A stretch of 64,000 nucleotides of DNA from Brachycybe producta (GCA_036925085.1 JAUPFP010000117.1:62001-126000); one strand, 5' to 3'. Positions 43,190 through 53,903 are shown, numbered from the stretch's first letter. Notes: generated from the letters alone by a model not told the origin. Numbers and translations: made by a program.

Positions 43190-43910
43190 TTCATTCAATT
43201 CAATTCAACTCAATACACCTGCAATCAGCTTAAAAGGCAGGGCGGTGGCAGGGTGATTGCTCCTGATCACAAATGATTGTCATTCAGGTAAAACAAGAGA
43301 TCATTGTTAAATTTAAATCGTCCTAAGAAAGAACAATCAACTGGAAGAAAGTTCCATAGTCTAATTTAACATTTGGGGGGGAAAAACATGTATCAGTTCC
43401 AGCCATTAATACTTTTAAAGTCTTTGAATGCCCGTGTCTTCCTTTACGAAGACATATGTTTAATAAGTCATTAAGTAGGGTAATATTATCATCTGCCAGT
43501 AAACATCCGAAAAGGGCAAGGCTTTGGTCATTTCTTCGGCTTGTTAATGATCCCCATTTTAGATCCTGAAGCATAGAATATACACTGTCAGTGACGTATC
43601 TTCCTTTCACAAATCTTGCAGCCCTGTGCTGTACCATTTCTATTTCGTGCTTTAAGTTACTTTAAAATGGGCTCTAAATTGGGGAACAATATTCTTATAT
43701 AGATCTGACTAAGGTAAAATAACAGACCTTTGTTTACATTTTCTTTACAATGTTTAAGGGTGCATTGGAGAAAACGCAAACTGTGGTTAGCTTTACTGAC
43801 TGCATTGGTTATGTGTGTCTTTCCAAAGCATGTCGTTTGATAAGGTTAAGCGAAGATATTTGAATTTATCAACATGGGTTAGCAGAACATCCCCCATTGC
43901 GTAAGCCACC
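43190..43910 (-). mobile_element. 5'-truncated LINE, RT C-terminal half
   Basis: Minus strand: VDKFKYLRLTLSNDMLWK, SKANHSLRFLQCTLKHC, then (frameshifted) VQHRAARFVKGRYVTDSVYS and RRNDQSLALFGCLLADDN. This is the thumb/C-terminal region of a LINE RT. Its left (3') end is ATTCAATTCAATTCAACTC, the same tandem tail as at 2780 and 6089. Several stops and frameshifts. Confidence 0.78.
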
Positions 43911-44637
43911 CTGCAAGGTTCCCGCTTTCGAGAGACTCGCATAACGTTACATATTTACCTAGCATAGCTTTACTAATATGATATAAAAATATCTTATTGA
44001 TAAAGCTATGCTAGATAAAGTACAATTTCAAAATACGGATTTGAATTTTCGAGAGAAATCTTATTACTTTTTGAGGTTATTGAACTTGTGAATTGTGACA
44101 AAAAAAGTAACTTTGTTAGCATAACAGTACAAGGAACTGTCATGTTGTTTTTTCTTCTTCTCAATATGATAGTATTTAGAAAACAAGTTTTGATTTCACT
44201 TCCTAAAGAAAAAAAGCTATATTTAGTTTATTATACCAGTATGTTGTTTCTTCCAAAACATAGTATTTCTATAAATTAACTATTTTAAATTCGTTATGCC
44301 ACTGGGAGCTATCAATCAGTACCATAGAAAAAACTATTTTGGATGTATAAAAACACATTTCAGTGTTGTAATGTCATCACAGTACGAAAAAAAACATAAA
44401 AAGAACAAATGTTAACACAGTAACTATAGCAAAAATGTTATGGGAAGAATCACTTACACTAACTTTTTAAGTGCTAAGAATTTTCTTAAGTTAATTTTAC
44501 AATAGTTTGTCAACTCTTTTGAACATTGCTGTCAAAATGCGGCATATTTCAGCCACCTGCAGGTCTTAATTTAGAGACACAACTCGTCCTAAAAAATAGC
44601 ATAGGTTTACAGCCACAGGCAAGTGTAGCCAGCACAC
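43911..44637. other. Intronic AT-rich DNA, no gene recognised
   Basis: AT-rich, with one short inverted pair (GCATAGCTTTACTAATATGA against TTGATAAAGCTATGC, about 43962-44010). No supported feature. Confidence 0.45.
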
Positions 44638-45012
44638 AGGCATCTGTAGACAGCTTCAGAATTTCTTTGGCTCCACCCTTTTATGAGTGTCATTAATTTC
44701 TAATTGGTTTGTTACTGGGTCTGATACCACATGGTACGTCCTTTTTATTTCTAATTGGTTGATATTTGGTTTGAAGCTCATAAAAGGGCGGAGCCAAAGA
44801 AATTCTGAAGCTGTCTACAGATGCCTGTAGGAGGCACTAGCTTTTCGTTTGCTCCGCCCTTTTATGAGCATCAGACCAAACATCAACCAATTAGAAATTG
44901 ATAAGGGCGGGGCTTGTGACCACAGACCAAATAACAAACCAATTAGAAATTGATGACGCTCATAAAAGGGGCGGAGGAAACGAAAAGCTAGTGCTGATAC
45001 ACTTGCCTGTTA
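44638..45012. mobile_element. Two adjacent palindromic MITEs (copies 4 and 5)
   Basis: 44638-44830: arms ACAGGCATCTGTAGACAGCT...TTTGGCTCC and its complement. 44831-45012: arms GGAGGCACTAGCTTTTCGTT...GCTCCGCCC and its complement ending TGCCTGT. Both have the family core CGCCCTTTTATGAG and CCAATTAGAAATTGAT. The outer arm sequences of the two units differ completely although they abut. Confidence 0.8.
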
Positions 45013-45407
45013 TATAGCCATACTAACTCTCACAAACAGTGCCGGATCAGGGTCGTGGATAGCGGGGTGGGGCGGTGGGGGGCCTCAATCCAAAAAAGAT
45101 TGAATGGGCGTAAAATTGGTCTTATGTACCTAATCGTAGCAATCTTGGATCACTGCTGTTCCTTCTGTTCATTAACAATCTGGCAGATAGGTGCAGCAGT
45201 GCATTGCATTTATTTGCATATGATGCTGTTGTGTACAGAAGGATTAGGAGTAGTGAAGACATTGAAGCCCTCCAACAAGAACTCAATGGTGTTGAGGAAT
45301 GGTGCATTTATAACTAAACAGGAATAAATGCAACATGATGTGCATTTCCCCAAAAGAGTGAACCTTGTAGGGTACCTTACACTATAGGGAATGTTCAGCT
45401 AACCCAA

Positions 45408-46101
45408 TGTGAGCTTTTGACGTCGACTCTATTATTTTACCAACTTGTAGATGATGATTTCTATAACTCGTTGCTTCTCTGCATCGCGCGGTGCCCGCAC
45501 GGAGAAGATCCAAGCTACAGAAAGAGTTGGATGGAGATAGATTACGATCATCCTCCTGCATGGGGGTGAAATCTATGCAGAAGGATGGTGGCCATTCTTC
45601 TCTCAGTCGACGCTGATATGCATCCTCCATTGTTGTTACCCAATCGAAGATGCTGTAGCTGCTTCCAGGATCGTATGTCTCCTGCCTTATGGTGTCTCCG
45701 GCCTCTGTAGAGAAGTTATTAGTTACCGAACATAAAGACAACGCAGTTTCTCATTGTAATGCTTTTATTCATCTTTGCTCAGAAACATCGAGTACAAAAA
45801 TGAATTGTTTAGATCAAAGGTGCGTCCCTATGCCCATGATGTGGTACGGATATAAATCTACGTAATACAATTTGGAGCAAAGACAAGGACGAAGAACAAA
45901 AAGGAACACGGTCCTTTTATACCTTGGACCTGTGTACACCTACTAGGTGTAACCAGGTCCAAGTGACCATGGTCCTAAGTGTATCATTTCGCCACTTCGA
46001 TATGAGTCAGAACTGTGCGTCAGAGAGGAGGGAGGGACAAGCAAGAGTTGTTTACCCCCAGGCTATGGATTTGGCGGGAACGGGAGTTACTGGGTGTTAC
46101 A
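45408..46101 (-). mobile_element. Solo LTR, family A, inserted in the LINE (TSD CCAT)
   Basis: Plus-strand ends TGTGAGCTTTTGACG and CTGGGTGTTACA. Flanks are CCAA and CCAT; the homologous uninterrupted LINE at 43860 reads CTAACCCATGTTGAT, so the duplicated site was CCAT with one later change. Contains the TATA region (CTTTTATACCTTGGACC on the plus strand). Confidence 0.85.
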
Positions 46102-46138
46102 CCATGTTGATAAAATTAAATATCTAGGCTTAACCTTT

Positions 46139-46689
46139 TGTAACACCCAGTAGTTCGTGATCTCTCCAGAATGCTAGTGTAACACCCAGTGACTCATGAT
46201 CCCGCCAAAACCATAGCCTGTTGGTAAACAACTCGTGCTTGTCCCTCCCTCCCTCTCTCTGACTCATACTTAAGTGGCATATTGACACTCTTAGGACCAT
46301 GGTCGCTTGGACCTGGTTACACCTCGTAGGTGTATACATGTTCAAGGTATAAAAGGAACATGCTCCTCTTTGTTCTTGGTCCACTCTTTCGCTCAACTCT
46401 TTGTACTACGTCGATTCTAATTTTGTATCACATCATGGGCACGTGGATGCACCTTTAATAATTCAATGTTCAGAACAGCGTATTCTCAAGAAGGAAGATG
46501 AAACACAATGGCGACCAGAAGTGGATGGTAACCATCCTTCTGAGGAGATCACACCCCTACTCAGGAGGACGACTACAATCCATCACCATCTGCCTTCTCT
46601 GATAGCTCCAATCTTCCTCGTGTGGTTACCACACGATCGAGGGAAGAGACGAGCTACAGGAAAAAGTACAAGCACACATATTGCTCACA
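46139..46689 (+). mobile_element. LTR family A, 39 bp partial plus one near-complete copy
   Basis: 46139-46177 is the first 39 bp of a family A LTR (TGTAACACCCAGTAGTTCGT). At 46178 a second TGTAACACCCAGTGACTC starts and runs to ATTGCTCACA at 46689, with AAGGTATAAAAGG as TATA box. No matching TSD; about 150 bp of the host LINE is missing here, so a deletion accompanied or followed the insertion. Confidence 0.7.
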
Positions 46690-46713
46690 AAATCTTAATC
46701 TATATTAGAATAC

Positions 46714-47300
46714 TAGTGGGGTAACCCGTCATAAATGACGGGAGCGAAATTCACAGGCAATTGTGCCCAGCATTAGAATTTCTTTTCCTCCGCCCTTTTA
46801 TGACGTCAGACCAAGTAACACACCAATTAGAAATTGACGACGTTCATAAAAGGGCTAAGAAAAAAAAATTCTAATGCTGGGCACAATTGCCTGTGATAAT
46901 CTGTAGTTTAATTTTGTTAAAAATTTGCTAAAAATTTTGCTAAAAAAAGGGGAGGGCCTTTTATATTTGAAAGAGAAAATGAGTTTTTCATTTTCTCTGG
47001 TGTGTGCATGCGCGTCGTTTGTTCCTTTTTTACTCCTTTCATTTCATTTTCAGTCACTCCCTCCCACTTTTTCCCCTCCACATTTCTCTCTCTGCCCTTC
47101 TACACTTTCCAACCTTTCCCCTCTCCAATTTAATATCATGGGGGTCTTGGATGGGGAGTGTGCGACACATAGTTGACCTTGAGAAAAAAAGCGGTTCATT
47201 TATTCATTTAAATTTATAAAAATTCCGACGTGCTTCAAGGTCTTTGTCCTTGTTTGTACAGCGTTAATCACACACACACACACACACAGAGCTGGCTTAA
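46714..47300 (+). repeat. Repeat D, intact copy 1
   Basis: Starts at CTAGTGGGGTAACCCGTCAT with the perfect palindrome CCCGTCATAAATGACGGG. It carries the CACAGGCAATTGTGCCCAGC palindromic MITE (about 46749-46903), then GAAAGAGAAAATGAG..CATTTTCTC (another inverted pair), GCATGCGCGTCGTTTGTTCC, TTTAATATCATGGGGGTCTT and a (CA)n run. It corresponds to the empty-site sequence of the 12.6 kb element. Confidence 0.75.
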
Positions 47301-47308
47301 TAAATATA

Positions 47309-47690
47309 TACTAGTGGGGTAACCCGTCATAAATGACGGGAGCAAAATTAACAGGCAATTGTGCGCATGCACGTCGTTTTTTCCTTTTTTTACTCCTTTC
47401 ATTTCAATTTTCGTCACCCCCTCCCACTTTTCTCTCTCTCCCCCCCTCTACACTTTTCAACCTTTTCCCTTCTCCAATTTAATATCATGGGGTTCTTGGA
47501 TGGGAAGGGTGCAACATATAGTTGACCTTGAGAAAGAAAACAAAACAGTTCATTTATTCAAATTTATATAAATTCCGATGTGCTTCAATGGTTGTACAGC
47601 GTTATCCCAGAAAGAGAGAAAGATATATACATGTAGAAAGACACACAGAGACACAGACCTGGCAATATATATATATAATAATTGTTCTCT
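47309..47690 (+). repeat. Repeat D, copy 2 with internal deletion
   Basis: Same start as 46722 (CTAGTGGGGTAACCCGTCAT), but it jumps from CAGGCAATTGTGC straight to GCATGCACGTCG, losing the palindrome. The TGC/GC at the junction suggests a microhomology deletion. It then follows copy 1 to ATTCCGATGTGCTTCAATGG. Confidence 0.75.
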
Positions 47691-47830
47691 AATTTGGAAC
47701 CCATTTAGAAATAATACAAAACATGAAATTGAAATGGTTTAATATAGGGTTTGATAGGGCTGCAAGATTTGTAAATGGAAAATACATGTATACCGACAAT
47801 GTATCTAATTAACTATGATTTCGGAACTAC

Positions 47831-48448
47831 AATAGGAATCATTTAGCAGCCAGAAGAAACAAGCAGTAGCGGATTTACCATTTTGCCGCCCCTAGGATGG
47901 TTGCTGCCCCATCCCAAAAAAAAACTGCACAGTTTTCCTTTGATTTTGGTGCCTGGACATTGTTCGTGGAGTGCAATTTCGATACGTGGAACTGAGTGGG
48001 GGGGAAATGATGCTAAAAACTGTGCATGTGAACACCCCTGACCTGAACTGCAACGTTCTTTTTACACAGTTTTTGCCTGTGCAGGAAAAACTGTGTAGAA
48101 TAAAACCATGCAGTTCAGGGGTGTCCACACGCACATGGTTCAATGGAATGATTTGCGCACCATTTGAATGAAATGGGGAGAATGATAGAAAATTAGTGTG
48201 TAGGTTATTTTGCGATTTTCTTGCAAAAATAGAAGGAAATGTAATCATATTATGTAAATCTTTAAAATCCATTAGCGCGGATTCACAGTATATTTGATTT
48301 TTTATTGGGCTTTGAATTACAGTAGATTTCTTAATTTCGCGTCGAAACGATTCAACATAAAAAAACCTGAATACATCCTGTTAAAGGGGTATAAACCAAT
48401 ACCAGGTATTGCATCATACCTGATCCTAATGATGTAGATCGATTCTTA
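47831..48448. other. Intron with an imperfect ~100 nt hairpin
   Basis: At about 48028-48128, GAACACCCCTGACCTGAACT ... TACACAGTTTTTGCC pairs with GCAGGAAAAACTGTGTAGAA ... GCAGTTCAGGGGTGTCCAC with small bulges. The surrounding CCGCCCCTAGGATGGTTGCT stretch looks like a transposon end. No gene recognised. Confidence 0.45.
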
Positions 48449-48993
48449 AGGGGCTACATCGCAAAATTACTTCAAAAAATCACCGCAAAGAGCGCTAGCA
48501 TCGTTTTTGTATGGAACCCATAGACCCCATGTTAAAGAAAAAAATGTTAATTTTTAAAATACACAGTCGCAGCATTATGTTTGTTTTTCATATTTAAAGT
48601 TGTCCAATATTAAGTTTTCAAAGTGCAATGTGCACCTTAAATATGACACAAAATTGGTAAGTGCAGCTTTATTTTTAAAAACCATTTCAGAATCGCGAAT
48701 TTCTAACTCTTATGTTAAACTGTTGAGTACGTGCTCTAAGCAATAAAAATCCATTAAAATGCTTGTAAAATACCTAAAAAATAATTTTAAAAAAAACACA
48801 ATTAAACCACAATAAAGCCAACACATTGGCGCACGTGCTGATTTTTTTTCTGGTTTTTTAAAATTATTTTTACGTATTTTTACGAGCATTTTAATGGATG
48901 TTTTTTTTTCTTATTTGAGTGGTAAATTCACGATTTTGAAATAGTTTTTAAAAATATAACCTTACTTAACAATTTTTTGTCATTCTATCACTC
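48449..48993. mobile_element. Foldback family E, left part (interrupted)
   Basis: GGGGCTACATCGCAAAATTA ... CGCAAAGAGCGCTAGCATCG ... GGCGCACGTGCTGATTTTTT ... TTTTTGTCATTCTATCACTC. The sequence breaks at the Gypsy derivative and resumes at 53904 with GAACTTAACTTAATATTGG. Confidence 0.75.
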
Positions 48994-49885
48994 TGTGACA
49001 ACCCAGTTTTGCTCTTTATGTGGAGCAGAACTAAATCTCCTGTGTCGTCTGCTAGGCTGGCTAATTAGTTGCCAGGCAGACGACAAAATGGCCAGCATGG
49101 GGTCACTGTCCTCCCCCAGGTGGAGCAGCCTGGGGGTATATAATGGCGGCGGCCATTATATTCTGGGCAGTGTGTGAAACCCTTGATTGTTGAGAGGATG
49201 TGTGGCCATGTGGTGGTACATGGGTGAAGGGCGTACAAGATGGCCGCCATGGGAACATCTCTTTGTTCTTGGATCTACTTGTTGGGCTTTTGTTGTGTTC
49301 TCTGCTGGACATTCTGTCCAGCAGAGAACACAAGATTGCTATAATTAATAGTGTTTTATCCATCACCATTTATTCTTTGGAATAAATTATCATCTGTTAT
49401 CCCTTGATCTTGGGTTGGCTCTCTGCTGGACCATTTGTCCAGCAGATATTGCCTAAAGTACAGTGAGTGTTTTTACTTAATAATTCATCTGTGAATAAAG
49501 TCTCTATTTATTTTCACTCATACACACTGGTGTCCGTGTCATATTATTTTAATATTATTTTCTGGGGAAGTTACCGCGGGGAGGGTGGGGGTTCGAGTGG
49601 GATTTCACCGTCCACCCACCGTCCTATTTCCGTCGTTTCGGCCGGTACTTCGCGTCGGGATTCCACGGTAAGATCCAACGGGGATTTACCGTGGATTCTC
49701 CATTGGTTCGGCGGCAATTCGTCCGTCAATCTACGGGGAGATCGACTCTCGACCGGCGTCACCCAGGGACCGGACGGACAAGAGCGGGCAGTCCGTGCTT
49801 CGACCTCGGCCCCAAGGGAGTCAGGAAGAGTTAAGACGGGGAAGTTTTGCCGGGTGTTGTTTCGGACCCAAGTCGGATCGTTACA
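48994..49885 (+). mobile_element. 5' LTR of Gypsy derivative (family B2)
   Basis: 892 bp, TGTGACAACCCAGTTTTGCT ... AAGTCGGATCGTTACA. Contains GGAATAAATTATC/GTGAATAAAGTCTC as possible polyadenylation signals and two short hairpins (TGCTGGAC...GTCCAGCA). Preceded by ACTC (48990-48993). PBS at 49888 (TGGTGGAGGCGCCGGG). Confidence 0.85.
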
Positions 49886-49979
49886 ATTGGTGGAGGCGCC
49901 GGGTAGCGCCACCACTGCCGCTCTTGACGGTCGAAAGACCGTGGAAACTGTTTGCCACTGCCGGGCGTGGACTTTGTCC

Positions 49980-50960
49980 ACGTTACAGCGGTGAAAAACA
50001 GTTTTTGACCGTAAACTTTACTGGTAGATTGGTAGTAAACCGTGGGACACGGACAGTTGTCTGTGGGACTACAGTTGAAACCAATCTACGGTCACGTTTA
50101 CCGGTAGTATACCGTAGGGCACGGACCGTTGTCCGTGGAACTACGGTAGAAACCGGTTCACGGTCAGGGTCGGTAGACCGGAGTCGTGAGTACGCCGGTA
50201 GGGCGTGGACATTTGTCCACGGTACTACGGTGGAAAACGGCTTAGGGCGTAGTAGTCCGGTAAAGTTGAACTGTGGGACACGGACGGTTTGTCCGTGATA
50301 CCGCGGTGGTTACCGGGGAAAGCCCTAGGTTATCCGCAAGTAGGACGGTGGGCACGGTGGTTGACCGTGCAGGACCGTTCGAAAGCGGGATAACGGTAAT
50401 TTTTACCGCTAGTATACCGGTGGCACGGTGGTTTACCGTGCACGGCCGGTAGAACACGGTAAAAAGGCATTTTTACCGCAAGTAGACGGTGGACTACGGA
50501 CTTTTGTCCGTGGATCACCGTTCGAACACAGTAAAAAGGGAGTTTCACCATCAGTGGACGGTAGATTACGGATCGTTGTTCGTGTATCTCCGTTCGAGGA
50601 TGGTGAAAGTTACTCCAACCGTAAATCTAACCGTGGGACACGGACCGTTGTCCGTAATACCGTGATTATTTGCGGTTTTACCGGTGTTTGACGGTGTGTG
50701 GTGGGCTTTTGTCCGTGTATCACCGGGCAGACACGGTAAAAAGGGAGTTTTACCGTTAGTAGACGGTGAATTGCAGACTTTTGTCCGTGAATTACCGGTC
50801 GAACACGGTAAAAAGGTAGTTTCACCGCTAGTAGACGGTGGTTTGCGGACCGTTGTCCGTGAATCTCCATTCAAAGACGGTGAAAAGAGACTAACCGTAC
50901 GGTTACTGTGGGACACGGTTTGGTACGGTTCGACCGTTGTTTGACGGTGATTTCTGGACT
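49980..50960 (+). repeat. Leader tandem hairpin repeat (~72 bp units)
   Basis: GACGGT starts units at 50485, 50557, 50690, 50762 and 50834 (72 bp steps, one 61+72). Each unit has CGGACNNTTGTCCG or a compensated variant (for example GTGGACATTTGTCCACGG near 50205), plus an inverted ACGGTAAAAAGG..TTTTACCGT pair. About ten units. Same position and design as 28130-28690. Confidence 0.88.
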
Positions 50961-51069
50961 TTGGTCCATGAATTCGCCAGATTTCACGGTAGATTCTATC
51001 ACCTACAAGTGGTGGCCGTTTCTGTCCGTGTTCGCACAGTGGGAATCGGCTTAAACCCCATTCTCCCCG

Positions 51070-52874
51070 ATGGTAGGTCGGGGTAACGGTGTAGGCGAGA
51101 GATTGGAGTTACGTTCCCGCACCATCGGCCGTGGTATGCGGCTGGAGGGGCAGCAACCGGTTGGGGTTGCTGTCAGCGGAAACGGGAACGGTGGTTCCGT
51201 GGAGGAAGGTGCCGTAGGGGGTGTCCCTACGGACCGACCTCCGTGTGGAGACTTTGTGACGGTGCGATCGCACCGTGGAGGCATTGTTACCGACGGAACA
51301 CCGTTGGATGGTGGTGAAGGGGTTGTGAGGACCCCAGCAGAGATAGGCACACGGCCTTTGGCCGGTGTCCTGGCCTCCACTGCCACCGGTCCGGTTGGAC
51401 ATGGTGGGAAACTCTTAAGTGAGTCGGTGGGGACTCTGTTGGGTAGTCCACAGGGCACGGAGTCATTGTTGACATCGTGGTCCGAGGAAGAACTCCTTGC
51501 GGTTGCCAGGGGGATTGACTACCTGCGGTTGCAGGGACGTCTGCCCCAAGGGATCCATGGGATCCAGAAAGGGCAACCGCAGTTCCCACCATCGCCCGTG
51601 CACCGGGGAAGTGTGCGAAGGGAGGCGCCGCCGGTTTCGACTGGGCAGATACCTCCTGGAGGAACTGGGACTGCTCCTATGGGAGTTGGTCACGAAGTTC
51701 CTCCGCCCGTTCAGCCACCGAGGGTCCACTGGGTGGAACCCACAGAAGCTGAGCTTGATGCTGAGACTTCGGGAAACCAGAGCAGGGCACCACGGCGGGT
51801 ACCGCGTGGGTGGACGCCTGCACCGGCCGTCCCGTTGGAGATTCAGGCGTTTGGGTTTTTCAACCCAGTTCACTTGTTCATTCGGTATGATGTACGAGAG
51901 GATATTACGCCTTTTCTCCGACAGTTCGAAGCCAAAGCGAGGGCTCAGCGCTGGACAGATGAGGCCAGGTGCAGTTTCTTTATGTACCTGCTCGACGGCC
52001 CGGCTGAAGAATACTATGCCAGTTTGGTGGAGTTTCAGACGGACCTGACCTGGCCAGAGCTAAAGGAGGCCATGTTCCAGCGTTTCAGGACCAAGAATCA
52101 GGCTCAGGCCTGTTTCGATCGGTTTGAAACAATGGTGCAGGGGCCAACCGAGTCACTCCAGGCATTCTACTGGCGCTTTACTGAGCTAGCAGAACGAGTT
52201 TCTCCTAATGAGGATGAGTCTTGTCGACTCCTCCGATTTAAAAAGAAACTGCAGCCGGCGATCCTCAGACCGCTCTGGGGATCGAAGGCCAAAACGGTGT
52301 GGGCATTCGCAGGCAATGTTGGTCGAGGCCGACATGCTGACGGCGGGTGAATTGCCTGCCCGTACCTTGACGGTACCAGAGACCAAGACTACGGTCAAGG
52401 CCTCGGGTGCTGTGGCACAGCCCAAAGGCTCTGCTAAGTCTTCCTCCAACCCTTCGGGTGCAAAGGCGACTGTTAAGTCCAATGCGGACGAAGCGACTGC
52501 CAAGACCGGAGGGAAGAAGGGTAATAAGACTAGGCGGCGGAGCCAGGGTGGAAATAAGTCCACAGCAGCCCCGTCTGGGTCTGGTCAAATGGCTGGAGGT
52601 GGTGGTCCCACCCATAAGCAACCAGGTCCATGCTACAAGTGACAAAATGGGTCACTTGAAGAAGGATTGTCCAGAGGCTTTGGCCCGAGGACAGGTTGCT
52701 AGGGTCACACCTGGCAGAAGCCAGGCGGTGCCGTATGGCACGGGTCTTGTACCCATGGTACGGCAAAACCGTGAGTGTCTGTCCACCGTAATTAATGGAC
52801 AGACCTACTATCTGCCCGTTGCCAGAGACGATGGTGCGCCATCGTTAAACCAGCAACGGTCGCTGCAGAAATGA
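51070..52874 (+). pseudogene. Gypsy gag of the derivative, frameshifted
   Basis: 51070-52310 is open: a Gly/Pro-rich N-terminal region (SWSEEELLAVARGIDYLRLQ), then the capsid domain (FEAKARAQRWTDEARCSFFM, LLDGPAEEYYASLVEF, QAFYWRFTELAERVSPNEDE). A frameshift near 52310 continues as MLVEADMLTAGELPARTLTV; a second, near 52635, falls inside the zinc knuckle (PCYK then DKMGHLKKDC). It shows that the gag N-terminus in this family extends well upstream of the longest frame in the 12.6 kb copy. Confidence 0.82.
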
Positions 52875-53882
52875 GCTGCAGTCGACCGGGTACGCTTAAA
52901 AACTCAGGTGTCCGGCGGAGCCGGCGAAGTGAGGAAGGGACGTACCTTCGGGCAGTGTCCAAATATGTGGAAATCCTGCATGAAGCAGGGGTGCCTCTGG
53001 CGAGGTCTGCGGACCCGGAGATTACCCGTTGGGTGTTTCCGCAGCCATGCCCCACATTGGAAGCTGCGCTTGCCCGGCTGGAGAGCTGGGTGGCACCTTT
53101 CTTCTCTGCTTGTGGGGAAGAAGGTCCGAAACGTACAGGCATTACGAGGGCTTCGAGCGTTGGTGCGCCCATGCTGTCGCCTAGGCCTGGTAGGTCTCCT
53201 GGTTTGGAGACTGTTACCCAGACCCCCGAGCATCCGGTACGACCATCCCTTGTCGGCCGGGAACCAGCCGTACCATACCCATCAGGTAATGACGGCGCGG
53301 ACGGATGGCAGGTCAATGCGAGACGTTGTTCTCGGTATACCTCCATCCTCCCCGAAGGTGGTCACGGTACCGAACCCGCGGGTTCGGTACCGTGACCACT
53401 CTCCGCCGGGTCAGCTTGCATTCACCTAGATTGCGGGGCAGCCCGGTGGGGACAGTTAGTGTTCCTACCAAACGTGGTCCCGTGCCTTCCATTGGAAGGA
53501 CACCCTTCTCTCCGAGTCCTGACAAGAGGGTCTTTGGGATCCTAGGGCCGGAAGAGGAATCCAGGTCTCCCCAGCCTGTGGGCAAGGGACGACACTCTGG
53601 AGCCAGTCCTCCGTATTCAGAAGGAGAGGTCTTTCTGAATAACCGACTTGGTCTGTGGCAGGACCAGCCGGGAATGGAGGGGTTCCAGTACCTTGGTTAT
53701 TACCGTTTGGGAGAGCCACTCCCGGTACCATGGTTGTTGTCGTTGCCGTCATTTAGCATGCAATATGTGCTTGCTTTTGGCGGTAGAGACTTTTCGGTGT
53801 TGTTGGTCGTCAACCCGGTTAGGAGACGTTTTGCATTTTTGGATGTGATGGGGACAGGAGCTGGATTAGTTTGTCCTTTCCC
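52875..53882 (+). pseudogene. Fusion of pol N-terminus and ORF3 C-terminal domain
   Basis: 52890-53285 encodes GTYLRAVSKYVEILHEAG and PEITRWVFPQPCPTLEAALA, matching the region before protease at about 26100-26250. Near 53290 it changes, in other frames, to ORF3 sequence: MRDVVLGIPPSSPKVV, then LNNRLGLWQDQPGMEGFQYL, YYRLGEPLPVPW and VVNPVRRRFAFLDVMG. Protease, RT, RNase H and most of ORF3 are deleted; the C-terminal domain is still open from about 53430 to 53880. Confidence 0.8.
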
Positions 53883-53903
53883 CGAGTCAGGTCGTTACAA
53901 CTC

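Larger units (their letters stand above)
45105..47830 (+). mobile_element. LINE copy dismembered by four later insertions
   Basis: RT pieces in order on the plus strand: 45136-45306 (GSLLFLLFINNLADR, LHLFAYDAVVYRR, where FADD is expected, so the catalytic motif is damaged, then EDIEALQQELNGVEEW); 46102-46138 (HVDKIKYLGLTF); 46690-46713 (CTTAATCTATATTAGAATA, matching the RT region at 43700); 47691-47812 (RAARF-type sequence, GCTGCAAGATTTGTAAATGG). The gaps are LTRs at 45408-46101 and 46139-46689 and two repeat D copies at 46714-47690. Confidence 0.75.
48994..53899 (+). mobile_element. Deleted Gypsy element related to the 12.6 kb one, TSD ACTC
   Basis: ACTC at 48990-48993 and 53900-53903. LTR, PBS, ~1 kb hairpin leader, gag, the first ~100 codons after gag, then a jump to the C-terminal part of ORF3 and the last ~17 bp of an LTR. 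Compared with 16885-29510, about 7 kb (protease to mid-ORF3) and nearly the whole 3' LTR are gone. Confidence 0.85.
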
